A DNA stretch of 64,000 nucleotides, from positions 70,995,335-71,059,334 of the forward strand of contig JALMQS010000099.1 in assembly GCA_024734495.1 (NCBI GenBank). The letters run 5' to 3'. Of the stretch, positions 46,301 through 57,504 are shown piece by piece. The notes beneath the pieces are model-generated. The model was not told the DNA's origin, did not search any database, and was given only the letters and a program-made list of their open reading frames with translations. The DNA comes from Forficula auricularia. Taxonomy: Eukaryota; Arthropoda; Insecta; Dermaptera; Forficulidae. Numbering within the stretch: the first letter of the stretch is position 1; every line of letters starts with the position of its first letter. Made by a program: the position numbers and the translations under genes.

Positions 46301-49300
46301 AAAAATCAATTTTCTTTCAATAGAAAAATTATAGAATTTCAATATTTTAGGTATTTAATGAATTTCACAGTAATTTTCTAGTTTAGAAATCTAATTTTGA
46401 AGTTGCCGTTAAGTAAGTGTCAGATATAGATATATAGAAAGAGTCAACTTGAATAAAATCGATGTTTTTTTTAATAATGATATTGATGCATGATGTTGCA
46501 CCAAAAAGGTGCAACATCAGTATTACGCAATAGATCGTTGGATCGTGAAAAAAAGAAGCAATTTCAGTGATTAGATCGGAGTTAACGGTATCTGTGGATG
46601 CGGGTCTTGAAAGATTGAAGGTTTTATGTCGCCAAAAAGAAACAGGAAAAGAGTTCCAGTCTCTAGAATAAGAATAAACGAGTTGGCTAATGCGATTTTT
46701 CAGTTAGTATCTAATTTAATCGTGAGAAATTGAGTGGACGTGATAAAGCGTCTGGGCCGGAATAGAAAGCCAAGATTAAATGCAGGGGCCTTTGCTATAT
46801 ATGGTATCTAATGTGGACATTCCAAGAAAGGTCAGACAGAGTGACAAACAACTTTGAGTGCCATTCACTATTAAGTAGTTCTTATGAATGGGAATAAACT
46901 TGGAAAAAACTTTATTAATAATAATATAAAAATAAAAAAAAATTTACTTGTAATAATTCTAAATCGGTAGGATGCTCCTTTCCGGGTGTTAGTTCTGAAA
47001 GCATTTCACTAAGCACAGCCATATTGCCTTGAACCACATCAAGTTCGCTCTGGAGTTTGGCCAACTGGTCAGGGGTGAGCTGTGCTGAAAGTGCTGGAGT
47101 GGAATGCGCAGGTGACGCTGGAGCGGGTAAAGGGCTCGCTGTAGCGCCTGGGGCTGGACTGGTAGTTCCACCCCCAGCGCCACCACCTCCGCCACCACCA
47201 GCTATGACAACTCCTCCCAAATTCACAGCATGATCCACTGATTCAGGAATACTCTGAAATTTAAAATCAATCATCAATTTAATGAGTTTTAATTTTATGT
47301 ATACACAGGGTGTCCCAGGAAACCTGTACCAGCGAAGGTCTCTGGTCAGGGGACACCTAGGAGTGAATCGCGATTGGAATTAGGTGTACACCGTCTTTGG
47401 AATTATTTGGAATTACTTTGGAATTCATAAGATAATCTATTGTCATCTATTGTCTTCTACTTGGAAATGAAAGTGGAAGTGGAAGTAGGTGTACACAATT
47501 TTAGGTCGCGGTTCACCCCTCGGGGGACACTAATACCCATCGATTGAGTCTCCATGTTATAACGCGATATTTTGTAGTTTTCGAGATATGATTTTTTTTT
47601 GTTTTATTTTCAGATTTTTTAAAATTGTAGGCGGTTTTGGTTATAACTTTTTCTGAGTGGTGTTTCTTTGAGAATTTTTTGTCAGTATTATGGCTAGAAT
47701 GTGTGTTCACCTGTTATAAAACACAAAACAACTAAATTCTAACTACTAGTAGCTCAGAATTGATCACAAGATTAAATTTTCTGTTTGAGAGAAATTTACA
47801 CTTGATTTCAACTTGAAAAAAAAATACTTACACCTGACTGAATGACTTGTAAATATTTTAAAATTTGTAAATTTTAAAAACTTTATGGATTCCTTAGCTC
47901 TTCAAAAGGAACAAAAAAGTTGGTACTTTATTAGGATATTTTTACGCGAAAACGGGATTCAAAGTTGATACAGTAAAAAATAGTGAAATTAATTTCATGC
48001 ATTTGAAATGACTTTTCTCACATTTTTGCGATTGATAGAGAGAATAATTATGAATGTTAGGTAAAATAGCGTATTTACATAAAATTTTACTAGCGATCTT
48101 TGAGTGAAATATTTAGCGCGATAGATATGCCAGAGAGTTTCAGCTCACAGGGTAACTGTAATTGGACCGGATAACAAATTTTGGCACTTGGGTTCGATTT
48201 CCGAAAGGGTAAAAACAACCCTTCTGAGATAACATTAAAAATAATCTATTCCATCACGGATCTAATAGATGACCACTTCTTGTGATTTTCTTAGATATTT
48301 TATATATCTATTTATAGTGATAATAATATTGATGTCGCTTCTGCTCAGCATCAACTGTGAAGAGCCTTTAATTTAAAAGATGGAAATTGGTGACAAGAGC
48401 TAACATCCTTAACCTATGGAAAGCAAGCCAGCAGGAGCGCTTCCCAAACTTAATTTATATCTAATTGGAGGAAAAAGTGAAACCATTTTCAAGACTCGGT
48501 ACGCTCTCAGTCTACCTAAAGCCGCTCTAGTAATAAATTAATATATTTAAAAATGTATTTTCTAATTTAATTAAAAATAAATTACTTAAATTTCTTAATT
48601 AATTTTAATAAGCTATAAGTGTTTTTTGAAATAAATAAAATAATTAATTTAATTGAAATTGAAAATGGTTTATTTATACCTTTATTATTATGAAATAGCA
48701 TTAAAATTTTAATAAAATCATTCATAAAATGATAATTGATATTTGAAGTTTTGGAAATATAAACATTTTGATCGAACTTTCTACGACATTGCGTTCTTGA
48801 GTTAACGTGGAGATCCAGGCAGAAACAAGGACAGAAAAAAATCATTGTTGAAAATGATAATACAGTAGAGGACCGAAAACCAGGCCTAATCTGGACCGAA
48901 GGGTGGCCGAGTTTGTGAAAATTGTTATCGGGAATGGGGTTAAAAAAGAATAAGTACGAGTGTTTCCACAGAAAATACAGTACTGTACTTATATGTATTG
49001 TTTGCTTGAGAATACGACAGAGAATAAACTGCCCAAATGCCCTTAAACAAAGGAATAGTAAGTACTTTATGAAGATATAGAGCCTTTATTACATGAAAAT
49101 GGGGTTTTTTCGCCCTGCCCCTGTGACCGAGTTATCCGGAATGCCAAGTTATCGAGTCCCGAGTTTTCGGGACTCTACTATAGTTTTAAACAAAAAAAAA
49201 ATATTATACGAACCCCATGTTTGGTTTAAAAGGTTAGTTAAAGACGACCGTGTGCTTGGGCTTGGGATCGACTCCCACTCGGGTTAGCAATCAAAGCTAA

Positions 49301-52300
49301 CTATTCTGTATTCCATGTTAATAAATCCCAATATCTATTTTCCCTGCGCCAAAATGAACGGCATTCATCCAGCCATATTATGGCTAAGGGAGCCTACATC
49401 CAGATAAACCAGTCAAAATGTGGCTATCTTTAGATCTCCCCCATTCTGAAACTCCTCAACAGAATCAAAGCATATCTTACTTTGTAGGAAATTGTCTGAA
49501 CCAATGCCATTTTATATCAAAAATGATTTTTTGCTCAAGTTTTTTAGGAGCTTTAATTTAGTAACGTCCTTGGAAAAAAACAATAATGGAAAATTATTTT
49601 TATTTATCATATAACATATAATATAGATATCTAGGGCTTAATTTCGACGAGAACTGTCCGAAACGGTGTTCCGTTTTTCTTTTTTTAATCAATCAAGAAC
49701 TAGGAGTGCTAAAGAATATTAATTAATGGTAATTTTCCTAGCGTTCCGGTTCTTTTTTTTTAGAAATTAAGCCTTATATATTATATACTAATCATGTTAA
49801 CTACCCTTTGAGGCGTGTGAATGGGTGCCATGGTGTCCAGGTCGGTCATCGGAAATTCGATCCCTTTCTGTTTGAGATCATGATAAACTTGCACGACACC
49901 TGATAGTTCGGTTTGAAGACGAAAAGCATCTGCCCAGCTTTGTATTAAACTCAGCACCTAAAATAAGCCAAAACAAATATGGATAAGTAATTGATAAGAT
50001 AACCTCTCTTTAAAAATACTGATTAATTTTAATCATTGTTTTAAAAATACTGATTAATTTTAATCATTGTTTTAAAAATAAATTACTAATGAATTTACGA
50101 AATTTCTAAAATTTTCAAATTTAGAAAATAAATTAAAAATATCAATTTTATATAATATACTTTTTAAGAAAGAAAGAAAAAAAGAAATCTCTTTACCTTT
50201 TCTTGAACTGCTGTAGGCGGATCATTTTTTGGTCCAATTAATTTCACAAGCTCCTGAACAAATTCTTTATTACAAATTAGCAAATGAAATCTACGTCCAC
50301 AATTTTTAACACATGTCTCTAGAACCTAAAATTAAAAATGCAACATCAATAAGAAATGTATAATTAAAGTTTTGAGCATCTTTTTTTTGTAAATAGTTGG
50401 TAGTTTTTTCAAAAAATCAGCTCTGGTTCAGATTAACCAAGATGTATTTTAAAAGAGAAAGAATTCTTCAATCAATATTTTTCGGACAAATTTTAAGATT
50501 TTAGTAGAAATATTATTAAATTGCGATATCAGAGGAGATTCGTCCCCCCCAGGAGTCGAACCTGAGAACTAACTCGCTATCCGGGCAGTCAGCTAATAAT
50601 ATTTCTACTAAAATCTTAGAATTTGTCCGAAAAAGATTGATTGAATTCTTTCTCTTTTAAAATCAATAAGAAAATTAGGTAGGTTATTAGATACAAGGAC
50701 CGTGTTTAATAAAAAAGTTTTTTTTTATTATTCAAGTGACGTTTCATTCCTTTATTAGGACTTCATCAGAATGGGTATTATCTTAATGAGTATTCCGTTT
50801 TTTTTTTGTTAATTTTTACATAAGGCCGTTTTGATTAATAAAATCACGAGTCTCTTTTAAAGGTAGCTACAAAAACTTATATCAGTGTATAAGCGAGATC
50901 CTTTTTTTCTTCGTGGCGTCGTCAGAAATTAATTTAGGAGGGAGGGAATAAGAAAAATAAAAAGTCATTAAAAAAAAATTTCAAATGAGGGTGAAATTTA
51001 ATTTTCATGGGTTCCATATTTTTGTTCATCTAACTTGTAACAAATTAATTATTTTATACCAACTAAAATAATTTTCATCTATATTTACCTATATTAAATG
51101 TGTACAGATTTTTTAATAAAGGATTCCAAAGAGGGGGGGGGGGTGTCATTCAAGGTGACTTTGAGTCGACTGTTCCAATAAAATTGTAAAGGTAAATTAA
51201 ATGTGATATAAGAATAGTGAAAATTTGCTTAAAAAATTGGTTTAATTCATATTAGTATAAAATTATTAAGTGTCAGCTATAAAATTTTAGCTTTCATTTC
51301 AAAATTCGGAGTTTTAGTTATTTGTACTCTCATATTATAGGTAGAATAAAGAAAATAAAACAACTAAATTTAAAATTCACATTTGCTTGTGCGAAAAGCA
51401 TGAGAATAAAGACTTTTTGTCTGAACAAATGAAGTTCGCACAGGTAAGACAGAGTAAAATGACGGAGGGTTAGGTGGACACTTTCTAGGGGAGGGATAAT
51501 CCTTCTTGCGTTAATAAAATTCAAGAAAAAAAAACTAATTTGTTTATATCTGGGTCTTTTAGAAACAAAATGCAAGTAAATAAATTCAATTTTCTTTTAA
51601 TAGAAAATATTTTGTTCTAGCAGAGTTGTTGATTCATAAAGAGAAAGCAATGATGTTGTCCTCTGCTTGATCCAAATAAACATATACATAACGATTATAA
51701 ATATGTATATAATTTATTTGCTAGAGAATATAGTTTGGTAGGTTTCACCTTAATCTTCAGTCTTTTTAATTAGAAATGTTTCATCTGTTATTTCTCATGG
51801 GTTTAAATATCCAATTGGATATTTTCGTTTTGATATAATATTGAACTGGTTATATAACAAATTAGTACCTGGCCACTGAGGGGCTATATATTAATCCCCG
51901 AATCCTCCCACCACTTCACCCCCCCTAAATCACTTCCCCCCACATCTACCCCCACCGCCATCTCCACCCCCACTCCCTCACCCACTTTTAGCATTTCTAG
52001 CCTTGCAGTGGCCCACAGATTATGTGTGTATAAGTATAAGTATATAAATAAATACCGAATAATTTTTTTTTTAATTAAATAACATTTTTTGAGTTCATCA
52101 ATTAAATTGCCAAATTCTAATATAGAATAATATGTTTGTGGGATTTAAAACATGATTTTTAATCAATTAAATTGCCTAACTTTTAATATATAATAATAAT
52201 TGCAATGATCTTTTTGTGGGATAAAAAACCAATTATTTATTAAAAGGAAATTGAATAAAAGTAAATATACATTTTTATCGAGACAACCACCTGTGAATAA

Positions 52301-55300
52301 TTATTTCAATTAACAAAAAACCCATAAAAAATTAGCCGAAGATGAGATGTCAAACCCCCCCCCCCCTACCCGCGAATTTCATCAAAATCGTTAGAGCCGT
52401 TTTCGAGAAATCGACTCTATATATATATATATATACAACAATTGCTCATTTAATAATATAAGATATGATGATGATATGATAAGATTATTATATTTATGAT
52501 AAATAATTTATTATCTAATAAAATATACATTTTTTTGTTTGAAATTTAATATTATACTAATAAAAAAAGTATGGCGAGATCTCAGGTAGATCGAATAAGG
52601 TTTCTCTGAAACTTGATTCCTTTGTGATTATATAAGGTGAACTGTATTAAATTAAACATGTTTATTGCAAGTTTTTTTTTATCTGATTTTCTTAATCGAA
52701 GCTAAATTAAATATTTATTGTTTCTTTAATATAATTTAAAAATTCTTTATAAAATTTTAACTTAAAATGTTTTGTATCTTAGAAAAAATAAAATGATAAA
52801 ATGGCATTAAAGTGAGATTCAGCAGCAACAACTTTACGAGTAATTACACTTTTTGCTGAATGTATAGGTGTGGTTGAGAATCGGGTGAAAAAGTTAAGAA
52901 GGGGGTGAAAAATAAATCAAATTTCCTATTTGGTTTTTAAAGGGTAAAAAGCTATGGATTATAAGAATTAAAAATTTTTGTAAATTATTTCAATCAAGGC
53001 AAACAGATTGATTCATTTCTGTGTATATATACGATAATTTGTAATGTAAATATTTAGTTATACGATAGAGGTCCGTAGAGAAAAAGTGAGAGCCTTGGAC
53101 CTCCTATCAAATGCCAAATATGATTATAGATAATTTCAAATTTTCAAATAATAATTTTGAAAATAATTCATTTTATTTGTTTTTAGTTTTCTTAATATTT
53201 TTTATATAAATTTATTTTGTGAAATTTTATTCCTTTTCATGACCTCTGGAAAATTTTCTGACTACGCCCATAAATAAGTTAATTTAACATTTTTCAAATT
53301 TACATAATTTATTATTTTCATTATTAATATCCTAAGTTAAATTAAAAGAAAGAATGTGTAGGAAATAAATCATGACAGAATTAAGAAAGATTTACCTAGG
53401 AGATAACTAAATTAATCAATATATTTTTTTATGAAACTAAAGATATGATTTTCTTTCTTTTAAACAGAGGTTAAAAGAATAAAACGTAATTAGAGCGTAA
53501 AAAGTTGAAAGTCCTTGATAAATTACAATCAGATTACATTAATCAAAGGAATTTAATTTAATTTATTTAATAACAATAAAGTGAATAAAATTTATTTTAT
53601 ATAATATTTAGTGAATTTGTTTAAATTTTAGTAATCAAAAGAGATTTTAAAGATTTAACTCAATAAAAATGTCTAGATAATATTTATGATGTCATAGCAT
53701 GACTATTATGGTGTGGAAACAAGTAGTTGCTAATCAGAACGGCAAGACTAAAAGTGACAAACATTTTCTATGATACTTTCAAAAATTTAGATGTTTAGAA
53801 TTAATAAAGATAATAAATAACTATTTTATGAAATATTAATTTACTATGAGTTAGGTTTTCTAGGTCACTTGTTTCACGTTAAAAATTAAAAAAATTAAAA
53901 GAGGTAAATTTTTTCAATATATATACTCTATTTCGGGCTATCAACCCATCTTCAGGAATTACAGAAAATTGCTGATTTTTAATGTGAAAAAAGTGACCTA
54001 GAAAACCTAATATTTCATAAAATATTTATTTACTTTTATCTTTATTAAAGATGTTTCACCTTGCACCAACACCACAATCCCTATTAATGTTGAGAATTAA
54101 TTTTAAAAATATATACCAAAGGCTTTAGATAGATGCAAGAACCTATAGATTTTTAAAATTAATCAACATGAAGCGCAGTTAGTTCTTGGATGGATGACGG
54201 GCTAAAAAACCGTATATGTTGACATATATTACAACCTTCTCAAACCGAAGTGTGTTGCTTGCTTGCAATTTAGAGAGATTGATTGGAGAGGCCTAAACAG
54301 AGATATTGAGATTGTAGCTTAAGCCAGCTGCACAAGAGGCTTTTTCCTCTACCTGTTTTTGTGATGGGATTCTGGTTTGCAATTTGGAGGCCTGTCGGGG
54401 TCAAAATGACGTCACTGCTGGCTGTTTTTGGCTAGCTTGCTTGATTTAAAAGATAGGACATGTTCTATTTTCCGGCTAGGTCCTGGGATGTTTTTAGTGG
54501 AAGCAAGCAGACAAAAAATTATTAAAACAAGCCTCGTTTGCAGCGGCCTTTAATCTCAAGTAAAAAGGGTTCGGGCACCTTCATATGTCTTAAGTCATCT
54601 TGAAGGGTCGATTCAATAAAGCTATCGATTTATTGGAATTGAATAGGTTGCCGTCAGGCATTTCGATGCAGAGAAATCGATAGTTTGATTTTTTCTAGTT
54701 GCATTTATAAGATGAAGTCGTCTAAGCTAGTAAGAGCCGAAACGTTGTTATTGTAATTTAAAATTTTTGATTCAACCCGAAAAAATCTTTAAAATTATCA
54801 ATTTATGTGCCTTACATGCAAATTAATTTTGATTTGAAAAAAGATAAATTAAATTAGTTCACACAAATTACTAATTAATTCTTTATTTAGCAATATAAAT
54901 TTGAAAAAATACTTTTTGAAAAATATTTTTTTTTTTAAATAAAATTACTTATATAAGCAAATTTAATATTTACCGTTAAAGTGTACATGACGACTGTGTA
55001 GTTTTTCCCCGCATTTTGTTGTAATCTTTTCCGGATGGCTTTTACGGCATCTTTTGGTCCGTCTTCCGTGTCGTTTATTATATCACATATTTCCATATTG
55101 AGGGCCCAATTTTCGGAAGCCAACGAAGCATCGGTGGCTTGTTCTAAGGCAAATTGTAAGCAATACGTCGGCTTGGAGGGCATAAATGACTTATTCTTGT
55201 GGTTTGACATAGTTAGATTAGTCAGCCAGCAATAGAAGAGGTCATTTAAATAGATATAAAAGGAAATGCAGATTTGACACAAGAGGATGACAATTGTCAC

Positions 55301-55589
55301 TACAACTGGTTTAAGTCTATTGGTTGACGTAATTTGGTTCATCAAAATAAATCATGGCTATTAGATAAAAATTAATAGAATGAAAAAAAAATTCAAATGA
55401 CGTTTAAAATGTCAATAAAGAATATTTTTATTAATAAATATTGGTTAAAGATTATTAAATTGTGGGTGGTGAGCATGGGTTTGTATATAAAGAAATATTA
55501 ATTTTCAACGAAAAGTGCAAAAGAGAATAATTTTTACCAATTTTTTGCCCCACAGCAGAAGCAAATGGATTTCCTCCAAAGAATGACAT
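40371..55589 (-). CDS. TOM1: TOM1-family VHS-GAT endosomal sorting adaptor
   Basis: Adaptor on endosomes that binds ubiquitin, clathrin and Tollip. Twelve exons (minus): 55538-55589, 54974-55143, 50197-50325, 49805-49957, 46948-47253, 46169-46293, 44887-45029, 44653-44806, 43520-43607, 43167-43181, 41483-41533, 40371-40595; phases agree and give 536 residues. It starts [20 protein letters not shown], like TOM1. The VHS domain follows ([61 protein letters not shown]), then an Ala/Gly/Pro linker and the GAT domain ([61 protein letters not shown]). The tail has [15 protein letters not shown] and a C-terminus SSLFAL, as in TOM1. Oddities: a GC 5' splice site after exon 6 with a duplicated copy of it, alternative acceptors three bases apart before exon 8, and a 15-nt exon 10. 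TOM1 and TOM1L are not distinguished. Confidence 0.93.
40824..40940 (+). pseudogene. Harbinger transposase N-terminus
   Basis: [20 protein letters not shown] then [13 protein letters not shown] hydrophobic stretch, then a basic cluster and VW, is the usual start of HARBI1/ALP1-type transposases. Beyond about 40940 the reading is the antisense of the MADF frame. Confidence 0.45.
40972..41199 (-). pseudogene. MADF (Myb/SANT-like) domain fragment
   Basis: Minus strand: [40 protein letters not shown]. The leading acidic/hydrophobic helix, CLWD and Y..RD.R signature are those of MADF domains, the DNA-binding partner protein of PIF/Harbinger transposases. Truncated after the first part of the domain. 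Confidence 0.65.
41936..42169. repeat. Foldback repeat in a TOM1 intron
   Basis: Arms TTTAAAGGAGGATGAATGAA (from 41936) and its complement (to 42169), about 36 bp near-perfect, with a second inner pair (CAGTGGG/CCACTG). No hammerhead core found. Confidence 0.65.
43167..43181 (-). CDS. TOM1: TOM1 microexon (15 nt)
   Basis: CCTCAG precedes GAAGATTTAATTCAG and GTAAGA follows. It encodes EDLIQ in phase 0 between exon 9 (ending ...GQPV) and exon 11 (starting [10 protein letters not shown]), where other TOM1 proteins also have a few residues before the MEDIEQWL-like block. A long polypyrimidine tract lies upstream (43260-43340 on this strand). Included in the TOM1 exon list. Confidence 0.6.
43911..44124. 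repeat. Foldback repeat with hammerhead-like core in a TOM1 intron
   Basis: Arms TTGAAGGAGACAATAAAAGA (43918) and its complement to about 44118. Left arm, read on the minus strand, has a complete core; the right arm keeps only the helix III and flanking part (ACTATAGTCTCG at 44044-44055). Confidence 0.8.
43972..44017 (-). ncRNA. Hammerhead-like core with 8-nt palindromic helix III
   Basis: Minus strand: CTGATGA 44012-44006, extra A 44005, perfect helix II GAGGGC/GCCCTC (44004-43999, 43995-43990) with an AAA loop, GAAA 43989-43986, palindrome ACTATAGT 43986-43979, C43978 as H17. TTAGA and TCGTAA can pair with a bulge as helix I. This copy has the canonical CUGAUGA. Confidence 0.6.
45075..45384. 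mobile_element. MITE rich in GAATATTC
   Basis: Ends CCCAGGTAACACAC and TTGTGCTACCTGGG; 310 bp. The inside repeats AGAATATTC-like palindromes about ten times at irregular spacing. No coding capacity. Confidence 0.6.
45431..45600. repeat. Foldback, about 60-bp arms
   Basis: ACCAAACTTAAACCAAGGTA at the left and the near-complement TTGAATTAAATTTGGT at the right, both followed inwards by AATTAATCTAAAACCAACTT and complement. Its right arm is the start of the tandem duplication at 45576. Confidence 0.65.
45576..46189. repeat. Tandem duplication of about 305 bp across a TOM1 exon-intron border
   Basis: Copy A 45576-45880 and copy B 45881-46189 are near-identical (both start AGTGCTATCTTG and end CGTTGTTAAGT). 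Copy B ends inside TOM1 exon 6, so copy A carries a second set of the last 21 exon bases with the same 5' splice site. Confidence 0.85.
46294..46947. other. TOM1 intron 5
   Basis: No gene. Contains a small inverted pair GATGTTGCACC/GGTGCAACATC at 46492-46517. Otherwise unremarkable intron. Confidence 0.4.
47357..47522. mobile_element. Short TIR element with internal GGAAGTA repeats (copy 2)
   Basis: Ends CTAGGAGTGAATCGCG and CGCGGTTCACCCCTCG, flanked by perfect GGGGACAC duplications (47349-47356, 47523-47530). Interior carries GGAATTA/GGAAGTG units. It has inserted into another repeat that begins CAGGGTGTCCCAGGAAACC at 47307. Confidence 0.8.
48861..49182. mobile_element. pogo/Tigger-like MITE in TOM1 intron 4
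   Basis: TACAGTAGAGGACCGAAAAC at the left and GTTTTCGGGACTCTACTATA at the right are inverted copies of the CAGTAGAG...-type ends of pogo/Tigger elements, bounded by TA. 320 bp with no transposase. Confidence 0.65.
50451..50660. repeat. Foldback enclosing a tRNA-like segment
   Basis: Arms AAAAGAGAAAGAATTCTTCA (50451) and its complement (to 50660), about 65 bp each with few mismatches. The loop contains, on the minus strand, TAGCTGACTGCC (A-box-like, 50596-50585) and GGTTCGACTCC (perfect B-box, 50562-50552), as in a tRNA or tRNA-derived SINE head. Confidence 0.7.
50732..50774 (-). ncRNA. Hammerhead-like core, isolated copy
   Basis: Minus strand: CTGATGA 50769-50763, extra A, imperfect helix II GTCCT/AGGAAT, GAAA 50745-50742, ACGT palindrome, C at H17. 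No good helix I; no long palindrome found around it. Probably a decayed copy. Confidence 0.35.
50775..53804. other. Bulk of TOM1 intron 2, no gene
   Basis: AT-rich intron with scattered G and C runs (51132, 52357), a CCCCAC-rich patch at 51900-51985 bounded by GGCCACTGAGG and GCAGTGGCC (possible MITE 51870-52015), and a decayed CTGACTACGCCCA end near 53265. Nothing coding is supported. Confidence 0.4.
53805..54040. repeat. Foldback repeat with hammerhead-like core in TOM1 intron 2
   Basis: Arms AAATATTAATTTACTATGAG... with AGGTTTTCTAGGTCAC and complement GTGACCTAGAAAACCT. The left arm, minus strand, holds the core. About 30 bp further right comes the tail TTTCACCTTGCACCAACACC (54054), as at 61870. 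Related to 61524-61858. Confidence 0.7.
53918..53960 (-). ncRNA. Hammerhead-like core
   Basis: Minus strand: CTGAAGA 53955-53949, extra T, GGGT...GCCC helix II, GAAA 53934-53931, then an AU-rich stretch with imperfect self-complementarity. Same family as 61703-61746 but more decayed. Confidence 0.4.
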
Positions 55590-55847
55590 TATTTGCTAGG
55601 TAGCCTCTTGAATCCTTTATATAAATCGTCACTGAATAACACGGAAACAAAGTTGATCACCAGAACTGGTGCCTTTGTCAGCCGCAGATTGGTCTTCTAC
55701 CTCAAACGCGCTTTTATTCGAATCACTAAAATATTCTTTCTAGAACGTTTCTTTTTTATAATAATAATAAGCTGTTATTATATATTATTTTATTAGTAGA
55801 AAAAGTAGTGAGCACTATTTATGATTTGACAAAACAACAAAATACAA

Positions 55848-56747
55848 GGGCAATTCTACGGTAACTGTGGCGCCGAGATCTGACGATGAATTCTTATTAT
55901 AGTACTTACTCACCAAAATAAGACGAAAATGAAGAAAACCATTTTTGAGATTTCGCTTAGTTTTCAAGATATCGAGTTTAAATATACTGTTTTTTGTATT
56001 TATTTTCTTTTATTTTTCAATTGTTTTTTATAGAAACCACGGAAACCGTAGTATCACGGGTTCCGTGTGGCGCCGCTACTGACGGCGTATTCTTTTAAAA
56101 AATGAATATTTATTAAAAAATAATTAGTAAATGCCCAAAAAAATTCGAATATGTAAAAGTCGTTGCCGGTTCGGTTAAGATATATTCATTTCGGCTCGTA
56201 TAACTTCATTTTGGACTGGTATTTAGGCGATTAGGTTGGCGCCTAAAAACCAGCCCGAAATGAAGATATACGAGCCGAACTGAATATATTTTAACCGAAC
56301 CTTTCAAAGTTTGTTCGGGAACCCATTTTTTTTTTATCTAATTGAACCGCGAGATGATGAACCGAACCTATGAAAAGGTCTAAAAGTGAAAATTGCTAAC
56401 ACCCACTGGCACTCACTTGATGAGACATCATCTCAGTCCATAAACTCAATTTCAGTTCAAATTTGTAGTTTAAAATTTTATTTTTACTTTCCGACTTATT
56501 CTGTCTAGTTCTAAAAGAATTCGTCGTCAGATAGCGGCGCCATCCGTAATACTACGGTTTCAGTGTTTCTATAAAAAACAATTGAAAAATTAAAGAAAAT
56601 AAATACAAAAAACTGTATTTTTAAACTCGATATCTTTAAAAATAAGTGAAATTTCAAAAAATGGTATTCTTCATTTTCGTCTTATTTTGGGGAGTACTAT
56701 AAGAATCCATCGTCAGATCTCGGCGTCACAGTTACCGTAGAATTCCC
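55848..56747. mobile_element. Large palindromic TIR element (about 900 bp) upstream of TOM1
   Basis: Inverted arms of about 235 bp start GGGCAATTCTACGGTAACTG (55848) and the complement of GTTACCGTAGAATTCCC (56747). Within each arm the motif GGCGCCG...TCTGACGACGAATTC occurs twice in degenerate form. The centre (about 56155-56310) is another inverted repeat, GGTTCGGTTAAGATATATTC with complement, so the whole is palindromic inside palindromic. No coding capacity. It sits about 260 bp upstream of the TOM1 start codon. Confidence 0.75.
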
Positions 56748-57504
56748 ATAACAAGGATAAAACACGATCAATTCACATTCCATAACATATACCCACATAT
56801 ATCGGATGCAATTCAGAGGCGGGATATCAGACTGATAGGAGATCCAGCATTAACTCTGACATCACTCTCAACTCCCTAGAACCCTAGACCAGGGGTTCCC
56901 AACCTTTTTGCACCTGCGTACCACTTGACTTTTTGAGAAATTTTGGCGTACCACCCGACCTAAATATTTTAATAAACTTATAATATTTACTTTTCTAAAA
57001 GTGTTCAAAGGCTTTTTGAATTAAATTCCTGAGAAAACTTCATATTTAATGTTTAGATATTAGTTTATTTATAAAATGCTTATAATAAAGGAGAAATAAA
57101 AAGATTAAAATGGTATTAATTTAGAGTTCTATTTATTACCCATAGGTCTAAAAACATACAAATAAAAAACTAGTACAAACTCAGCAAAAAATTAATCATC
57201 ATACAAAATATACTTTTATAGTCTTTAGTGCGAAACTTGTTGTTGTTTGCCTATGATTAAAATATCAACATTAGGAGTAATGGAACTTATCTTCACTCTT
57301 AAGTCCTCTTCAACATTCTATTCTGCTTCTATGTTTATTTTTTATGTACAAGAGTTCAGAAAATCCACACTCACACAAGTAACTCTCGTAACAAATGGCA
57401 TCAAAAATAGCAGAGCTTGGCGGAAGATCAAAGGGTACTCGGTTTTACATCCGATCCAGAAGTTAATTAAAGATTTCTCTTTAAAATAATATTTCATTGA
57501 ACTA

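Noticed and set aside
48181..49280. B-box-like sequences as tRNA genes
   Set aside because: GGGTTCGATTTCC and GGGATCGACTCCC lack a matching acceptor stem or A-box, so only SINE remnants are possible.
54711..54755. GATGAAGTC...GCCGAAACGTT resembling another hammerhead core
   Set aside because: The CU of CUGAUGA is replaced by AA and helix II does not pair; at best a dead copy.
55145..55345. Hydrophobic N-terminal extension in frame with the TOM1 VHS exon, suggesting a membrane anchor
   Set aside because: A real first exon (55538-55589) encodes the family start MSFFGGNPF and splices in phase to 55143, so this stretch is intron.
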